Assembly: GCF_902635505.1 (NCBI RefSeq)
Contig: NC_045428.1
Span: forward strand, 120,051,641-120,115,640
Direction of reading: 5' to 3'
Length of the DNA stretch: 64,000 bases
Source of the DNA: Sarcophilus harrisii
Lineage: Eukaryota > Chordata > Mammalia > Dasyuromorphia > Dasyuridae
The translations under genes were made by a program, and so were the position numbers. The notes under the pieces were generated by a model. That model did no database searches and was not told where the DNA came from. It saw nothing but the letters and a program-made list of their open reading frames with translations. Numbering within the stretch: the stretch's first letter is position 1; every line of letters begins with the position of its first letter. This document shows, piece by piece, positions 12,202 to 25,629 of this stretch.

Positions 12202-12237
12202 TTTATAATTGTATAATTATAATTATATAATTATAAA
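12202..12237. repeat. 36-bp AT palindrome
   Basis: The segment is self-complementary over its whole length apart from one mismatched pair (G in the left arm). It contains only A and T apart from that position. Confidence 0.8.
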
Positions 12238-12404
12238 GTATCCCCTTGGTAATTTGACTGGTATAACCTTAAAAATGTAATCAACTTTTGAAAGTATTAT
12301 CATTTTTGCTATATTCATAAGGTCTGGCCATGAGCACTGAATACTTCTCCAGCTATTTAAGTTGTTCTTTATTTTTTTAAGGAACTCTTAATTAAATTTA
12401 TACA

Positions 12405-12595
12405 AGAAAAATTTTTCCACTTACCATCCTTTTTTGCCCAAGAATTTTTTCTGCAACCCTGGGCATATAGATATATAAAATAGATATGAAAACCAAACAT
12501 TTATGGATAACAAGTCATAATTTCACAGCCCTCATCTTCAGTTACATGATCACATGTGGAGTCATGACCAATGGTTTAAGAAGCTTTATGTTAGT
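12405..12595 (-). repeat. hAT-type non-autonomous DNA transposon fragment (probable)
   Basis: The strings 'tttttgcccaagaattt', 'ccctgggcatatag', 'aaccaaacatttatgg' and 'gacc.atggtttaagaagc' match a short mammalian hAT-like element that I know from its 'tttgagaa/ttaagaagc' termini and central 'tcacg...ccatgt' motif. The terminal repeats are decayed. Confidence 0.5.
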
Positions 12596-12814
12596 AGGTT
12601 GATGTTGAGATATTTATGCTTTTTATATGTATTTGAGATGCAATTTCCTTTTCTTTTATTACCATGAATATTTTTTTAAAAAGAGGATGGATAGATAATA
12701 AACATAATGATCCTTCAACAACATCATAAAGAATGAGAGATTTTGGAATTTTATAATAAAGAGAAGGCTTGTTATTGATAGAAAAGTTATTCTAGAGTTA
12801 GGTAATAATCTAAC

Positions 12815-13175
12815 GAGCATGTAGTGAGTCGGGGGATGTCTACCTCAAGTATGTGAAGAGCTCTCCTGGCAGAATGGATGGGTGAGAACAATTTAAAGAC
12901 AGTTGAAACAGATGCCATGAAGGACTTAGAACTTGATCAGACATCAAAGATTCCAAGGTTATCCACTGCATCCCAGTTCACGGACAATCATGCTGACTTT
13001 TGTCTTACCACTGGACTCTGATGACTAAGGAAAAAAGAGTAAGGCTGATAAGTTTCAGCAACTCTGTGTACTTTAAATCTACTCCACATGCAAGTCAAAA
13101 TATCATCCATCAAGCTCCATTTTACTCCAATTTTGTGATATCATTGGTCTTCTTCTAAAACAAAGGAAAAATAAC
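12815..13175 (+). repeat. Repeat A, copy 1 (unassigned retroposon-like family)
   Basis: It shares ordered segments with 36215-37200: 'tgtctacctcaagtatgtga', 'cagacatcaaag', 'ctgacttttgtcttgcc', 'ggactctgatgactaagg' and 'gtgatatcattgg'. The tail ends in 'aaataacaaaca', an A/AAC-rich end that suggests retroposition. I recall this family as frequent in marsupial genomes but cannot name it. Confidence 0.6.
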
Positions 13176-14955
<1,780 letters not shown>

Positions 14956-14956
14956 T

Positions 14957-17900
14957 CATTCGATGTAGCCAGTTCAAAAGACTGAATAGGGCTGATGTCT
15001 GAAGTTGATATAGTAGTTTTATTGGTCAGCTCAACCTGCAAGCCTATCCTCTTGGCCTGAAGTGAGTCCCCTTCTGGTGTCCTTTACAAAACATAACAGA
15101 AACCTCTCTAGATCCAGGGATAGCTTGCAGTAATTGTAGGTTTTCCACTACTTAATGGAGGAATGTTTGTCAAAAATCCCTCTTTTCCCCATATAGCCTC
15201 AAGAGCATACAAGATTTAAAAGTATATTTGGAGTATAGAAATTCACTTTAATTCCTCTCTCCAATTCTAAAGGCCTGGTCAGGGCAATGAATTTGGTCTG
15301 CTGGGCAGAGGTCCGGGTGTGTGACTTAGCCACCAAGGTGCTACTGAAGCTCACCACAGAGAATCTGCCTTCCTTTCCCCATTTAAATCAGGCAGTGTTA
15401 ACAATGGGGCAGAGGTCAGTTTAGCTTTCTTTGAGGCAGGTTCAGGGAGTGACAGGATCACCTGCTTCTTCTCCTTTGGGAGTGAATAGGAGGTGGGAGT
15501 TAACTCATGACCCAAATACTTAGTAGACTGATAGGCAACGTGGGCCTTAGACAAAGAAACTTTATATCTTTGAAGTCTAGAAAGTTATGCACTGTTATGC
15601 AAAAGAAAGTCTTCTTAAAATCTAAAGGATCCTTTAAAGGATCTATAAAGAATTAAAAGCTTGTGCTTAGGAAATTTTTCATTCAGGGGCTGCAATCCCT
15701 CTCTGATCTCTGGCTTCATGGGGTACTGGCACATGTGAGGAAACATGCTGGGGTCCCAGAGGTGCATTAAAGTGAGGGTGGCCTGAGTAGCCTGCCCAAG
15801 GGTTCCTGGGTCTCAGACAGAGGAATCCACTTCCTCCCAGATTTCAGATGGAAGATGGGAAGGTTTTGAGAGAAGCACAAAAAGTGCACCCAGAAGTCTA
15901 AGAAAAGACACTTGGGTCCCCACTGTCAGTGTCACCATTAAGTCACATCCCAACAAAGAAGTAGGGCAGGAAGTAATGATAAAAAATAAATGTTTGAATA
16001 ACAGGTCACCAAACTGACAAGATAGAGGTCTCAAAACAGTTTATAAGTTTTCCTTTAATTCCCCTCAACCTAGGAGGGAAGGGTGGGTGGAACTCCAGGC
16101 AGGACAGAACACAAGACTCCCATAAAGTCAAGTGGAAATCCAATGGCTTTATCTGCCACATCCATGGATTTGGCCATTGTGGTGGAGCAAGGGAGAGCCT
16201 GGCCAAATCCTGGGTACCATTGCTCTTGGCCCTGAGGGGATCAGAGGATAGGGCATTGGGTAGAGATGGCTCAACCTCCCTGTGGACAGTCTCTCTTTCT
16301 GTGTGGGAATTTCTTCTGAGGACAGTTGTGACACAAATGGCCCAGGCCATGGCATCTGAGGCATGAACCCACATGGTTCTCTCAACAGCTAAAATTTGAG
16401 CCTTTTCTCTGATCCTCCTGGCTCTTCAATCTTCTTCCTCTGCTGCAGTTTGTATCTTATTATTGAAAATTCTAAAGCCTGTGTCTAAGGAGTTTGAGGA
16501 CCATGGCTAACTTCTGCAGCTTCTTTGAATGTTTGGGACAGACTTATTAATGAAATACATGCTAAGGAAAGTGGTCCCCTTTGGAGAAGTGGGGAGGAGT
16601 TAGTGTATTTCTTTAGAGCCTCTACCATGTGTCCCCAAAAAAGGACAGGATTTTCCTCAGTTCCTTGGGTAACTTTCTTAAGTTTTTCTTACTTAACCTG
16701 CTTTTTTCTTGATTCCTTCAATGAGGCAAATTAGAAAATGATCCATTCTCTCTCTCCCTGCTTCCTTCCTGATAATCCTACCCAGAGTCTAAGACTGGAA
16801 CAGCAATAGCCTCTGGAGAGGAGGATTTAGCCATATCATCCCCAAACTTTTGGGCTAGGTTTCAAATTCTCTTTTTCACCTCTATGGTGCACCAAGAGGA
16901 GATAATGATGTTAGCATCTCCCCAGGTAAGATCTAATTGGAGGAAGATGGCTTTAAAGCCCTCAGCATATCTAGTGTGGTCTTCAGAGTGAGGGCCTACT
17001 TTTTCCTTAATCTGGGAAAGGTCTGACATTGAAAAAGGCACATGCAACCTGACTATTCCATTCTGAGACCCTGTTAACAACAATGACAACAACAAAAAGA
17101 AGGCTAATTCTCTCTGTGGTCAGAGTTTAGAAGGGGTGGTTGAATCAGGATCCTTAGGAAGAGAAAGAGGGATACCACTCCTAGTATGGGAGGGACTGAC
17201 AAGCCTGCACCAGGAGATTTCAAACTCCAGTTTAAGAGAAGAGATCCAAGGATCTGTAGGAAGGATCCCCTCCAATAGATTTAGGGAGAACTGTCCCGTC
17301 CTTGCTCAAGCCTTAGAATTCCTAGTCCTCCAGTACCTTGAATCCTTTGGCATCCCAGGAAAGGTGAAAAATTGGCAAATGTTCCTTAGTCAAGAAGGAA
17401 CTTTGTCAAAAAATGACAAGAGATTCCAAGTCCAGTTGTCCCCAGTCAAAGAAAATATGCAGTGAGGAGCTCAGATGATCCAGACAAGCTTTCTTAGGAG
17501 CTTGGGGTACTCCCCCCCAGCTATAGGATGACATAGGCTTATCTTAACAAGGAGGTCAAAAAATTTGGGGGATCCACATTTGAGCACTAAAAATGTTCAA
17601 GGGAAAGACAACCCAACAAGATTAGGTTCCCTTAGTCGGTGTCATGGGTTTGGTGAAAAAAATTGCACAGTCTCCAAGTTAAGGGGCAAAGATTATAATT
17701 GTGATGCCAACTGAAGTGGACTTAAGTTCCAAGGGAACCTAGCAAAAAGCTAAAAGCAAGAAGAAATTATGTTGCTTGACAATGGACTAATTTCTTAGTG
17801 CATTTAGCAGAGTCAAAATCAAGGAGATAATTTTATAGAAAAGAGGAACAAAGATTAGGTAAATATGTTAATATTATGGCTTAGAGGTACAACTGAAGAG

Positions 17901-18034
17901 TGGTAGTTGGGGGGTAGTTCCCATCTTTGAGTTCTAAAATTACTGAACAAGATAACTTTGTTGGCCAGCATTATTTATTGTGCTTCAAAGGTCAGGTAGC
18001 CTTAGTGTTTCTCATTCAATGCAATTTTCTCACA
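14957..18034 (-). mobile_element. Gammaretrovirus-like ERV fossil (LTR-gag-pro-part of pol)
   Basis: Read on the minus strand, an LTR (18034-17581) is followed by a leader and then a gag region. The capsid segment at about 17090-16862 has the gammaretroviral 'PFS.SDL' and 'TW.DA' pattern. A CCHC zinc knuckle lies near 16360-16310, the end of the protease ('PTSLLGCDL'-type) near 15950, and reverse transcriptase and RNase H parts at 15550-15000. env and most of pol are missing. The element is broken in many places and has internal deletions, so it is not a working virus. The left edge meets a T run (poly-A on the element's strand). Confidence 0.85.
17581..18034 (-). mobile_element. Probable 5' LTR of the gammaretrovirus-like ERV
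   Basis: The minus strand runs from TGTGAGAAAATTGC to AGTGCTCA, a TG...CA layout of about 454 bp. An AATAAA-like signal lies near 17976, and a leader with a TGG-starting stretch follows. The boundaries are inferred from the TG/CA ends only. No partner LTR is present at the other end. Confidence 0.5.
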
Positions 18035-18458
18035 TCTCATTATTAAGGGCAATTGAACCATAGGAGTGGTGAGTATGGGAAAAAATCAAACAAGGACTAC
18101 ACAATCAAAAAATAAATTACATTTTCAAAATAAATATACATCATTTTGATTATTTTTTTAAATGCAATATGCAAACCACTATTGAATAAATGCAATAATC
18201 AATAAATTGAACAATAATAAAATATATTTCAGTTCTGTTTTATCACTGATTAAGAAAAAAATGGAAAGGAAAGGGGGAAAAATGAAGGTTAGAGAAAAGA
18301 TAAAAAGACAGAGAGACTGAAGAGGAAAAAGACAGCAGAAGAAAAATAAGAATTAATAAATGAGTGTGTGGTAAGAGTCACTGTTCCACATCTTCCTCAG
18401 AGATTTGTCAAAGGCAAAAAAGGAATTTATTGCAGCTAATGAACTTATTTATTACATC
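18035..18458. other. Spacer; A-rich, possibly includes PLRG1 5' UTR
   Basis: The sequence between the LTR and the pseudogene start is AT-rich. The last 80 bp or so before 18459 could be retroposed 5' UTR, but I cannot confirm it. Confidence 0.4.
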
Positions 18459-20495
18459 ATGGTGGAGGAGGTACTGAAACATGTTGTTTCATTATTCATT
18501 TGGGTTCATATCATTGAAGAGGACCCATGACATGGTTGTATCTGATCAGGCAAAGCCAGTAGAGTTGGATGAAGCTAAAGATGTTGGCCAAATTTTATAT
18601 AGGGTCTGGTCCTGTGTTGCACATGTTCTTGTGAAAGAAAATCTTAGAGAGAAAAACTTTTGGGGTGCCATAGATACAGGTGGACACAATCAGTATCCAG
18701 TCAATTAGGGAGAAATACTTGAATATTTAGTGACTGGTCTACATCCATCCCACCAGGTCGTATCATGGTTTTCAGTGCAGATACTCAGATTCAAACACTG
18801 GCAAGTGAATCTGCTGCACAGTCCTTGACTGTAGCCCTATCTCTTGTAGAATCCAAGCTAGAGACAAACCCTACTTTTTAGCTAGTGTGATATTTATCAA
18901 CAAGCTGGGTTTCCTGTATATTCACAAGTATCTGGATAGATTATGGCTATGATTGAAACTGGTAGCATTAAGAATGCTGCAGTGATGGCCAAAAATGACC
19001 CTACAATGCTTAAACCACAGTGACATGGAGTTTGAAATCTCCTGGTGCAGGCTTGTCAGTCCCTCCCATACTAGGAGTGGTATCCCTCTTTCTCTTCCTA
19101 AGGATCCTGATTCAACCACCCCTTCTAAACTCTGACCACAGAGAGAATTAGCCTTCTTTTTGTTGTTGTCATTGTTGTTAACAGGGTCTCAGAATGGAAT
19201 AGTCAGGTTGCATGTGCCTTTTTCAATGTCAGACCTTTCCCAGATTAAGGAAAAAGTAGGCCCTCACTCTGAAGACCACACTAGATATGTTGAGGGCTTT
19301 AAAGCCATCTTCCTCCAATTAGATCTTACCTGGGGAGATGCTAACATCATTATCTCCTCTTGGTGCACCATAGAGGTGAAAAAGAGAATTTGAAACCTAG
19401 CCCAAAAATATACCATCATTAGTGGGCATACAGGTTGGGTCTTAAGTCTTACAGTAGAACCTGAGATTTATTATAAATTCTGCTGCTAGGACAATAAAGA
19501 TCTGGAACCTGGCTAGTGACAAATTAAAGCTATTATTGACTGTATATAACTAGTATAAGAGAATTAATAGTGCAATAAGTTCATACCCCTCCTCCTATGG
19601 GGAAGATAAGTAGGGAGAATACTGGGATCTCCAGTCCAATAAGGTAAACAGATGTTATCATGGATATCTAAGTGCAGTATATGGTTTAGATTTGTACCTA
19701 ACAATTGATGTTCTTGTTACTTATACTAGGGCTTCAACTGCTAGGATATAGCATCTGAAAACTCAAATCAATATACACATGTTGTTGGGACATACAAATG
19801 CAATGACTGTAGTGAAGTGTCAAGCTACACTCATAAAATTATGGGACTTAATATCTGGAAAAACACGAGTCATATTAAGAAATCACACACACATACAAAT
19901 CTATGAGAGCAGTGATTTTACATCCAAGACATGATATATTTGCATCTGGTTCTTCAGATAAATGAAACAGAGGAAATTTCTTGATGGAAACTTCTTTCAA
20001 AACCTCTCTGGATATAATGCTATGATGAATACATTAGCTGTGAATTCAGATGGAGTGCTGATATCTGGAGGAGATAATGGTACTATTCATCTTTGGGACT
20101 GGAGAACTAGATTTAATTTCCAAAGAGTACATGCAACTGTGCAATCTGGATCTTTGATAGTGAATTAGGAATATTTGCTTGTGTTTTTGACCAATCTGGA
20201 AGTCTATTACTCACTGCAGAAGTTGGTAAAACTGTTAAAGTAGACAGAGAAAATGATTCAGATCAGCTCAGGGATGAAGAAATTTATTCAGTCAGTTGGA
20301 AACCAGAAATGATCAAGAAAAGATTTTAAGATGGTGAAGTCTGTCTAATTGGATCATTGTTTTATTTTGTTGTTTATAAGTTTATTCAGTCACATTATCC
20401 TCTATATAGCACCATGAAGCAGAAATTCAGCAGAAGTCATTATTGCTTCATCACATTTTATAATAAACTTTCTTTTTCTTAAAAAATAAAAAAAA
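18459..20495 (+). pseudogene. PLRG1P: Processed pseudogene of PLRG1 (pleiotropic regulator 1)
   Basis: PLRG1 is a nuclear WD40 protein of the PRP19/CDC5L splicing complex. The copy starts with the parental ATG (MVEEV... motif) and continues with 'LKRTHDM', 'SESAAQSL' and 'MAKK.PT'. WD-repeat segments follow: 'ISGHTGWV', 'IKIWNLAS', '[10 protein letters not shown]', '[10 protein letters not shown]' and '[13 protein letters not shown]'. A match to the C-terminal 'SWKPE..KK.RF' ends at a stop at 20327-20329. No introns are present; AATAAA lies at 20462-20467 and a poly-A at 20481-20495, so it is an L1-type retrocopy. Many stops and frameshifts break it, and it is not translatable. It is interrupted at 19026-19407 by an ERV gag segment that replaces about 6-9 bp around the 'PPW' codons. 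The name rests on remembered human PLRG1 protein sequence. Confidence 0.92.
19026..19407 (+). mobile_element. Inverted copy of the ERV gag segment inside the PLRG1 retrocopy
   Basis: These 382 bases are the reverse complement of 16848-17229 of the neighbouring ERV, with about one base difference by eye. There is no poly-A, LTR or target-site duplication at either junction. Both borders show only 2-4 bases of shared sequence. The PLRG1 match stops just before and resumes just after the block. It is a fragment of a fossil gag gene and not a functional sequence. Confidence 0.93.
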
Positions 20496-20628
20496 GTCAT
20501 AGAGACAGAAGGTAATGATTAGGTAGCCTTCTAAATTTGGTAAAATTTTATAAGATGATGAAGCTATCCTAATAATGAGCTTGGTGGAGTAGTCATTTAG
20601 AAAATGCTCAGTGTACTTCAATCAGGTT
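20496..20628. other. Old flank between PLRG1 retrocopy and L1
   Basis: Unassigned sequence follows the pseudogene's poly-A tail and continues on the far side of the L1 insertion at 22413. Confidence 0.6.
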
Positions 20629-22412
20629 AAGAAATGAGGTCACTGACCTAGAAAAAATAACAACAAAGTTCATATGGAAAAACAAAAGGTCAAGAATTTC
20701 AAGGGAATTAATGAAAAAAAAAATCAAATGATGGTGGCTTAGCTGTATCAGATCTAAAATTATATTATAGAGCAGCAGTTACCAAAACTATTTGGTATTG
20801 GCTAAGGAATAGATTAGTTGATCAGTGGAATAGATTAGGTTCAAGGGATAAAACAGTCAACAAATATAGCAACCTAGTCTTTGACAAACCCAAAGATCCC
20901 AGCTTTTGGGATAAGAACTTACTGTTTGATAAAAATTGCTGGGAAAATTGGAAACTAATATGACAGAAACTAGGCATTGATCCATACTTAACGCCGTACA
21001 CCAAGATAAGGTCAAAATGGATTCATGACCTAGACATAAAGAATGAAATTATTAATAAATTAGAGGAACATAGGATAGTTTACCTCTCAGACCTGTGGAA
21101 GGGGAAGGTCTTTATGACCAAAGCAGAACTAGAGATCATTACTGATCACAAAATAGAAAATTTCGATTATACCAAACTGAAAAGTTTTTGTACAAACAAA
21201 ACTAATGCAGACAAGATTAGAAGGGAAGCAATAAACTGGGAAAATATTTTTACAGTCAAAGGTTCTGATAAAGGCCTCATTTCCAAAATATATAGAGAAT
21301 TAACTCTAATTTATAAAAAATCAAGCCATTCTCCAATTGAAAAATGGTCAAAGGATATGAACAGACAATTCTCAGATGAAGAAATTGAAACTATTTCTAG
21401 TCATATGAAAAGATGCTCCAAGTCATTATTAATCAGAGAAATGCAAATTAAGACAACTCTAAGATACCACTACACACCTGTCAGATTGGCTAAGATGACA
21501 GGAAAAATAATGATGATTGTTGGAGGGATGTGGGAAAACTGGGACATTGATGCATTGTTGGTGGAGTTGTGAACAATCCAACCATTTTGGAGAGTAGTTT
21601 GGAACTATGCTCAAAAGTTATCAAACTGTGCATACCCTTTGATCCAGCAGTGTTACTACTGGGATTATATCCCAAAGAGATTATAAAGAAGGGAAAGGGA
21701 CCTGTATGTCACGAATGTTTGTGGCAGCCCTTTTGTAGTGGCTAGAAACTGGAAACTGAATGGATGTCCATCAGTTGGAGAATGGCTGAATAAATTGTGG
21801 TATATGAAAATTATGGAATATTACTGTTCTGTAAGAAATGACCAACAGGATGATTTCAGAAAGGCCTGGAGAGACTTACACGAACTGATGCTGAGTGAAA
21901 TGAGCAGGACCAGGAGATCATTATATACTTCAACAACAATACTAGATGATGACCAGTTCTGATGGATCAGGCCATCCTCAGCAACGAGATCAACCAAATC
22001 ATTTCTAATGGAGCAGTAATGAACTGAACTAGCTATGCCCAGAAAAGAACTCTGGGAGATGACTAAAAACCATTACATTGAATTCCCAATCCCTATATTT
22101 ATGCACACATGCATTTTTGATTTCCTTCACAAGCTAATTGTACAATAATTCAGAGTCTGATTCTTTTTGTACAGCAAAATAATGTTTTGGTCATGTTTAC
22201 TTATTGTGTATCTAAGTTATATTTTAATATATTTAACATCTACTGGTCATCCTGCCATCTAGGGGAGGGGGTGGGTGGGGTAAGAGGTGAAAAATTGGAA
22301 CAAGAGGTTTGGCAATTGTTAATGCTGTAAAGTTACCCATGTATATATCCTGTAAATAAAAAGCTATTAAATAAAAAAAAAAAATAAAAAAAAAAAAGAA
22401 ATGAGGTCACTG
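20629..22412 (+). mobile_element. 5'-truncated LINE-1 with 17-bp target duplication
   Basis: A 17-bp direct repeat (AAGAAATGAGGTCACTG) at 20629-20645 and 22396-22412 brackets the element. The body (20646-22395) starts within ORF2 after the reverse transcriptase core ('FIWKNKR', '[13 protein letters not shown]'-like). It keeps an open 152-codon stretch at 21114-21572 with 'NWENIF', 'SDKGLISKIY' and 'LIREMQIKTT.RYH.TPVR', and a further piece at 21738-21962 with 'ARNWKLNG..S' and 'MEYY'. The 3' UTR has a G-rich tract at 22262-22280 and ends in AATAAA-rich poly-A. ORF2 is interrupted by a few stops and frameshifts, so the copy cannot move by itself. It is among the best-preserved L1 copies in the window. 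Confidence 0.93.
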
Positions 22413-23034
22413 CAACCTTTTTTGGGCCACTGAATGTATTAATAGTTTAACTAAAACATTTCTCTAGAGAAACAACCACCATTTAAAAACGAATGAATTA
22501 TATAAGAAGGGGTAATCTTAGTGTATATTTTGGGGTTCAACTGCTGGGAAATGTCAATGAAACATCAGTTAATATAAGACCTGAACAAGATCAGCCTCAA
22601 GGCTACTGAGCCATTCAGACTGGGCTTCCTCAGTGGGGGAAATGTGGTCTATTTAAACTAGGAATAGAGTGGATTTCATCAGATAATCTGTCAAATGGTT
22701 CATAGAACATGCCTTCCAGTATTAAGCTTCCACTGTTCATACTATTTTATCAAACACTAGGAAAGTAGATTTTCCAGTAAAACAGGAAATTGCCCTAAGG
22801 GCATGCTTTTGAACATTTATCCAAGATGTGCTTTAAATGCTGTTTCAGCTGTCAGCTTTGGCTTTCGGCTGGGAATGGCCAGGCCTTTGTTGCACACGAG
22901 CAGTTCTCCCTAATCATGAAAATCAACAAATTCTGTGGTGTCATAATGGCAGCAAAAATGAGGGAATTTTTGCCATAGACAAACATGAACTCATTTGGAA
23001 TTATCATCCAATCCTGCATTAACTATGTATTTAC
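22413..23034. other. No gene recognised
   Basis: Apparently unique sequence; the frame at 22837-23022 has no recognisable motif. Confidence 0.4.
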
Positions 23035-23035
23035 A

Positions 23036-23036
23036 T

Positions 23037-23072
<36 letters not shown>
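23036..23072 (+). repeat. (AC)n(AT)n compound microsatellite
   Basis: About 12 AC units are followed by about 6 AT units. Further imperfect TA/CA-rich sequence extends towards 23215. Confidence 0.9.
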
Positions 23073-23215
23073 GAATAAATACATATATGTAGACAGATAT
23101 ATAACATTGTTCCATAAGTCTTAGTGCTGCTTTGTTTTCTATAGAATGTTTCTATATATACATATGTAGACACAATGTATATTTATTGTATACATCACGC
23201 ACATATACATATAGC

Positions 23216-23995
23216 ATTTAACTGATCAGATTTCTGATATCTTTCAATGTTATTTTTATTTATGTAACCATCATTTTGGGGGCAAATTTTGTATTTTATT
23301 GTGTAAATTATGCTCTTGTTTTATTTAATTCTGTATCAGTTCTCACTCAGGAGTCTTCCAGTTATAGGAAATGGTTTGTGATAGTTCACCACATTGAAAA
23401 TTTTGAAAATGGCCTTTTAAAACATAGAATCAATTAGGATAACTTTTATTTCTTGGAAAAAAATTGTTTAGTTAAATAATAGAGTTTGATAGTCATAATA
23501 TCAGGCCAAGAGCTCATCTAGTTTTACTCCCTCATTTTATAAACGAGAACTTTGTAATGATTTCATAACTGAAACTCTCCAACTTCTAACAAATAAAAGT
23601 TAGTAAAATTCTGTATTACCACATTTCAGTAGAAAATAGTTTAAATGCAGATGCTAAATATAGATAGGATATATCAGTGCCACGGACATCCTTGCAGTAA
23701 ACCATAAATGAAAAAGTACAGCTTCTTCCCATTTTGTTGTTTATGAAGCTAAACTAGTCTCAGGAAATAGCAGAGTAGATCTCATGTGGCTAAATATTTT
23801 CTTCTCATTTGAGAATAGAAAAGCCATTAAAGGTTTTTTTGCCTCAGGTCATCTTTGGGGAACATCTGTCCATTTCCTTAGGATAGTTGATGAAAATCAA
23901 GCTTCTTCCTCAACTCTTATCTGAGTATACAACTTTTAAATAATGTTAGGGTCTGAATGTTCAAACTTATTACTGTCAAGGAAGTGAAACTTGGG
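23216..23995. other. No gene recognised
   Basis: AT-rich and unassigned. Confidence 0.4.
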
Positions 23996-23999
23996 ACCA

Positions 24000-24110
24000 G
24001 AGTCTATGGATGGTAGGATCCCAGAATGTTGGGATTAGAAGGGAAGTTGAAAATCACCTGGTATAATCTTATTTTACAGATGAGGAAACTGAGACCTAGG
24101 GAGTGTCTGA
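24000..24110 (-). repeat. MIR/THER-like SINE fragment, reverse
   Basis: The string 'ttttacagatgaggaaactgag' (motif CAGATGAGGAAACTGAG) is the reverse MIR core signature. Confidence 0.65.
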
Positions 24111-25625
24111 AGCATGCATAGAAAAAAATTGCACAAATCATACTGAAAATATGAATTTAAAAATACTATACAAAGTTTTGTTTTAAGTGCTGCAAGTTAA
24201 ACGATGAAATCAAACATAATCCTGGCTCTCAAAGACTTTACAAATTACTAGGCAGAGCCAAGACATATTCACAAATAATTCTAACATCAATTAGAGTGCT
24301 ACAATTGAATGGAAGAGATCTAAAATTAAAAGGTATTATGAAAGATTCAAGAAAAGAGAGATCTTTTCTTGATATTAAGTGTTGGGAAGAGGATCTGTGA
24401 TAACAAAGATGAATGATATCTGAACTGGGGATGGAAGGAAAGGAAGGATTTCAACAGATATGGCTATGGGGACTTGATTGCAGATTATGTAGGTATAGCC
24501 CAAGAAAAGGTAAAGAGGTAGGAGATTATAAAATTAGTGAGTAACACTAATAATAGAGAATTAGAGTAGTTTGGGTAGGATCTAGTCATATGGAAAGTCA
24601 CTGGGAAAGAAAAAAAATTAATTTGTTTAACTTATCTTTTTTATAAACACCTAAAAGGTTATTGGAAACTTGTTCTCTTCACATGCCATCATGATGAATA
24701 GATTGTAAGGAACTCTCATTCATCTAAACAATATCTGGGGGCAAGAAAATTACATTATGAAGTAACTGAAACTTTTATTGGAGACATCAAAAGAGAATTT
24801 TTTTTTGAGATCACAGACATAAATCAATTTATTTTATTTTACAGAGAACATGTGTTCTACTAAATTAATCTAAACAACTAAATGGAGGAAAATTAATATA
24901 GTAATAACAAATCCATTCATAGTTTTTGTAATTCTGCTTCTACTTCTAAAGTTAACAGGTTAAGAAAAATTTTCTGCTGTGTTTTAGCCATTAGCTAACT
25001 AAAATAACACTAGTTTATCAGTAAGTTAAGACTGACATTTTCATGTTAACACTTCTATTAAAAGAAGAGTGCATTACTTAAACAAGTAAACAATATATCT
25101 TGATGATAGAAGTATAAATAGAAATCTGGTTTTTTAATACACCCATTTTTATCCAACTATGTACTAGGGTTTCTTCTTGGCATAAGGTTTTGAGTACTTT
25201 AAGAGAAAAGAACAATTATGTCCATTTTTTTCTATTAGACTATTGTATCTTTTTGCTATTTCTTTAAACTTTATTAAAAGGTACAAAAACTTAAAAAAAA
25301 TGGAAATGTATTTAGATTAATTACCAGTAATATTATAATGCTGTTTTCTCCACAATCTGACCTATTAGTTTTGAAAAATTTTGTGTTTTTTTCCCCCATG
25401 AACAGCTGGGTTTTACTGTGCATAAACAAGTTAAACTGGAGTTGATTTGGTTCTAACCAGACGTTAACATTTCAACTAGAAGCCCAGATTTTTGCCTAAC
25501 TACTAAACTTCCAGACAGTACTTTGTCACTGATTCTTGGTTTCTAAAACCCAATGATAATGCTACAAAAGTTTATAAGAAATAAAAATGCCCATTATTTC
25601 ATTAGAACAATTTCCATCTTCAAAA
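24111..25625. other. No gene recognised; possible decayed reverse L2 at 24.12-24.55 kb
   Basis: The segment 'cctggctctcaaagacttta' and the purine-rich stretch that follows resemble reverse L2, but too weakly for a firm call. The rest is AT-rich and unassigned. Confidence 0.35.
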
Positions 25626-25629
25626 TACT

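Larger units (their letters stand above)
10410..12370 (-). repeat. 5'-truncated LINE-1, reverse, split by an LTR
   Basis: From the poly-T at about 10410 the reverse complement follows L1 ORF2 backwards. The landmarks are 'tctgcatctgtccacatag', 'cacaatttgtttagcc', 'attccccaaatgatgg' and 'ccaacaatgtg', and beyond the LTR 'ctgctttataatatag'. The copy is old, with many stops and frameshifts. It carries a (CA)n tract and is interrupted at 11461-11961. Confidence 0.8.

Noticed and set aside
14957-18034. ERV as a possibly intact virus
   Set aside because: It lacks env, most of pol and a second LTR, and is broken in many places.
19160-19393. 77-codon frame as a host gene
   Set aside because: It is the duplicated ERV gag segment.
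21114-21572. 152-codon frame as a possible host gene
   Set aside because: It is L1 ORF2 C-terminal sequence inside an insertion with target duplication.
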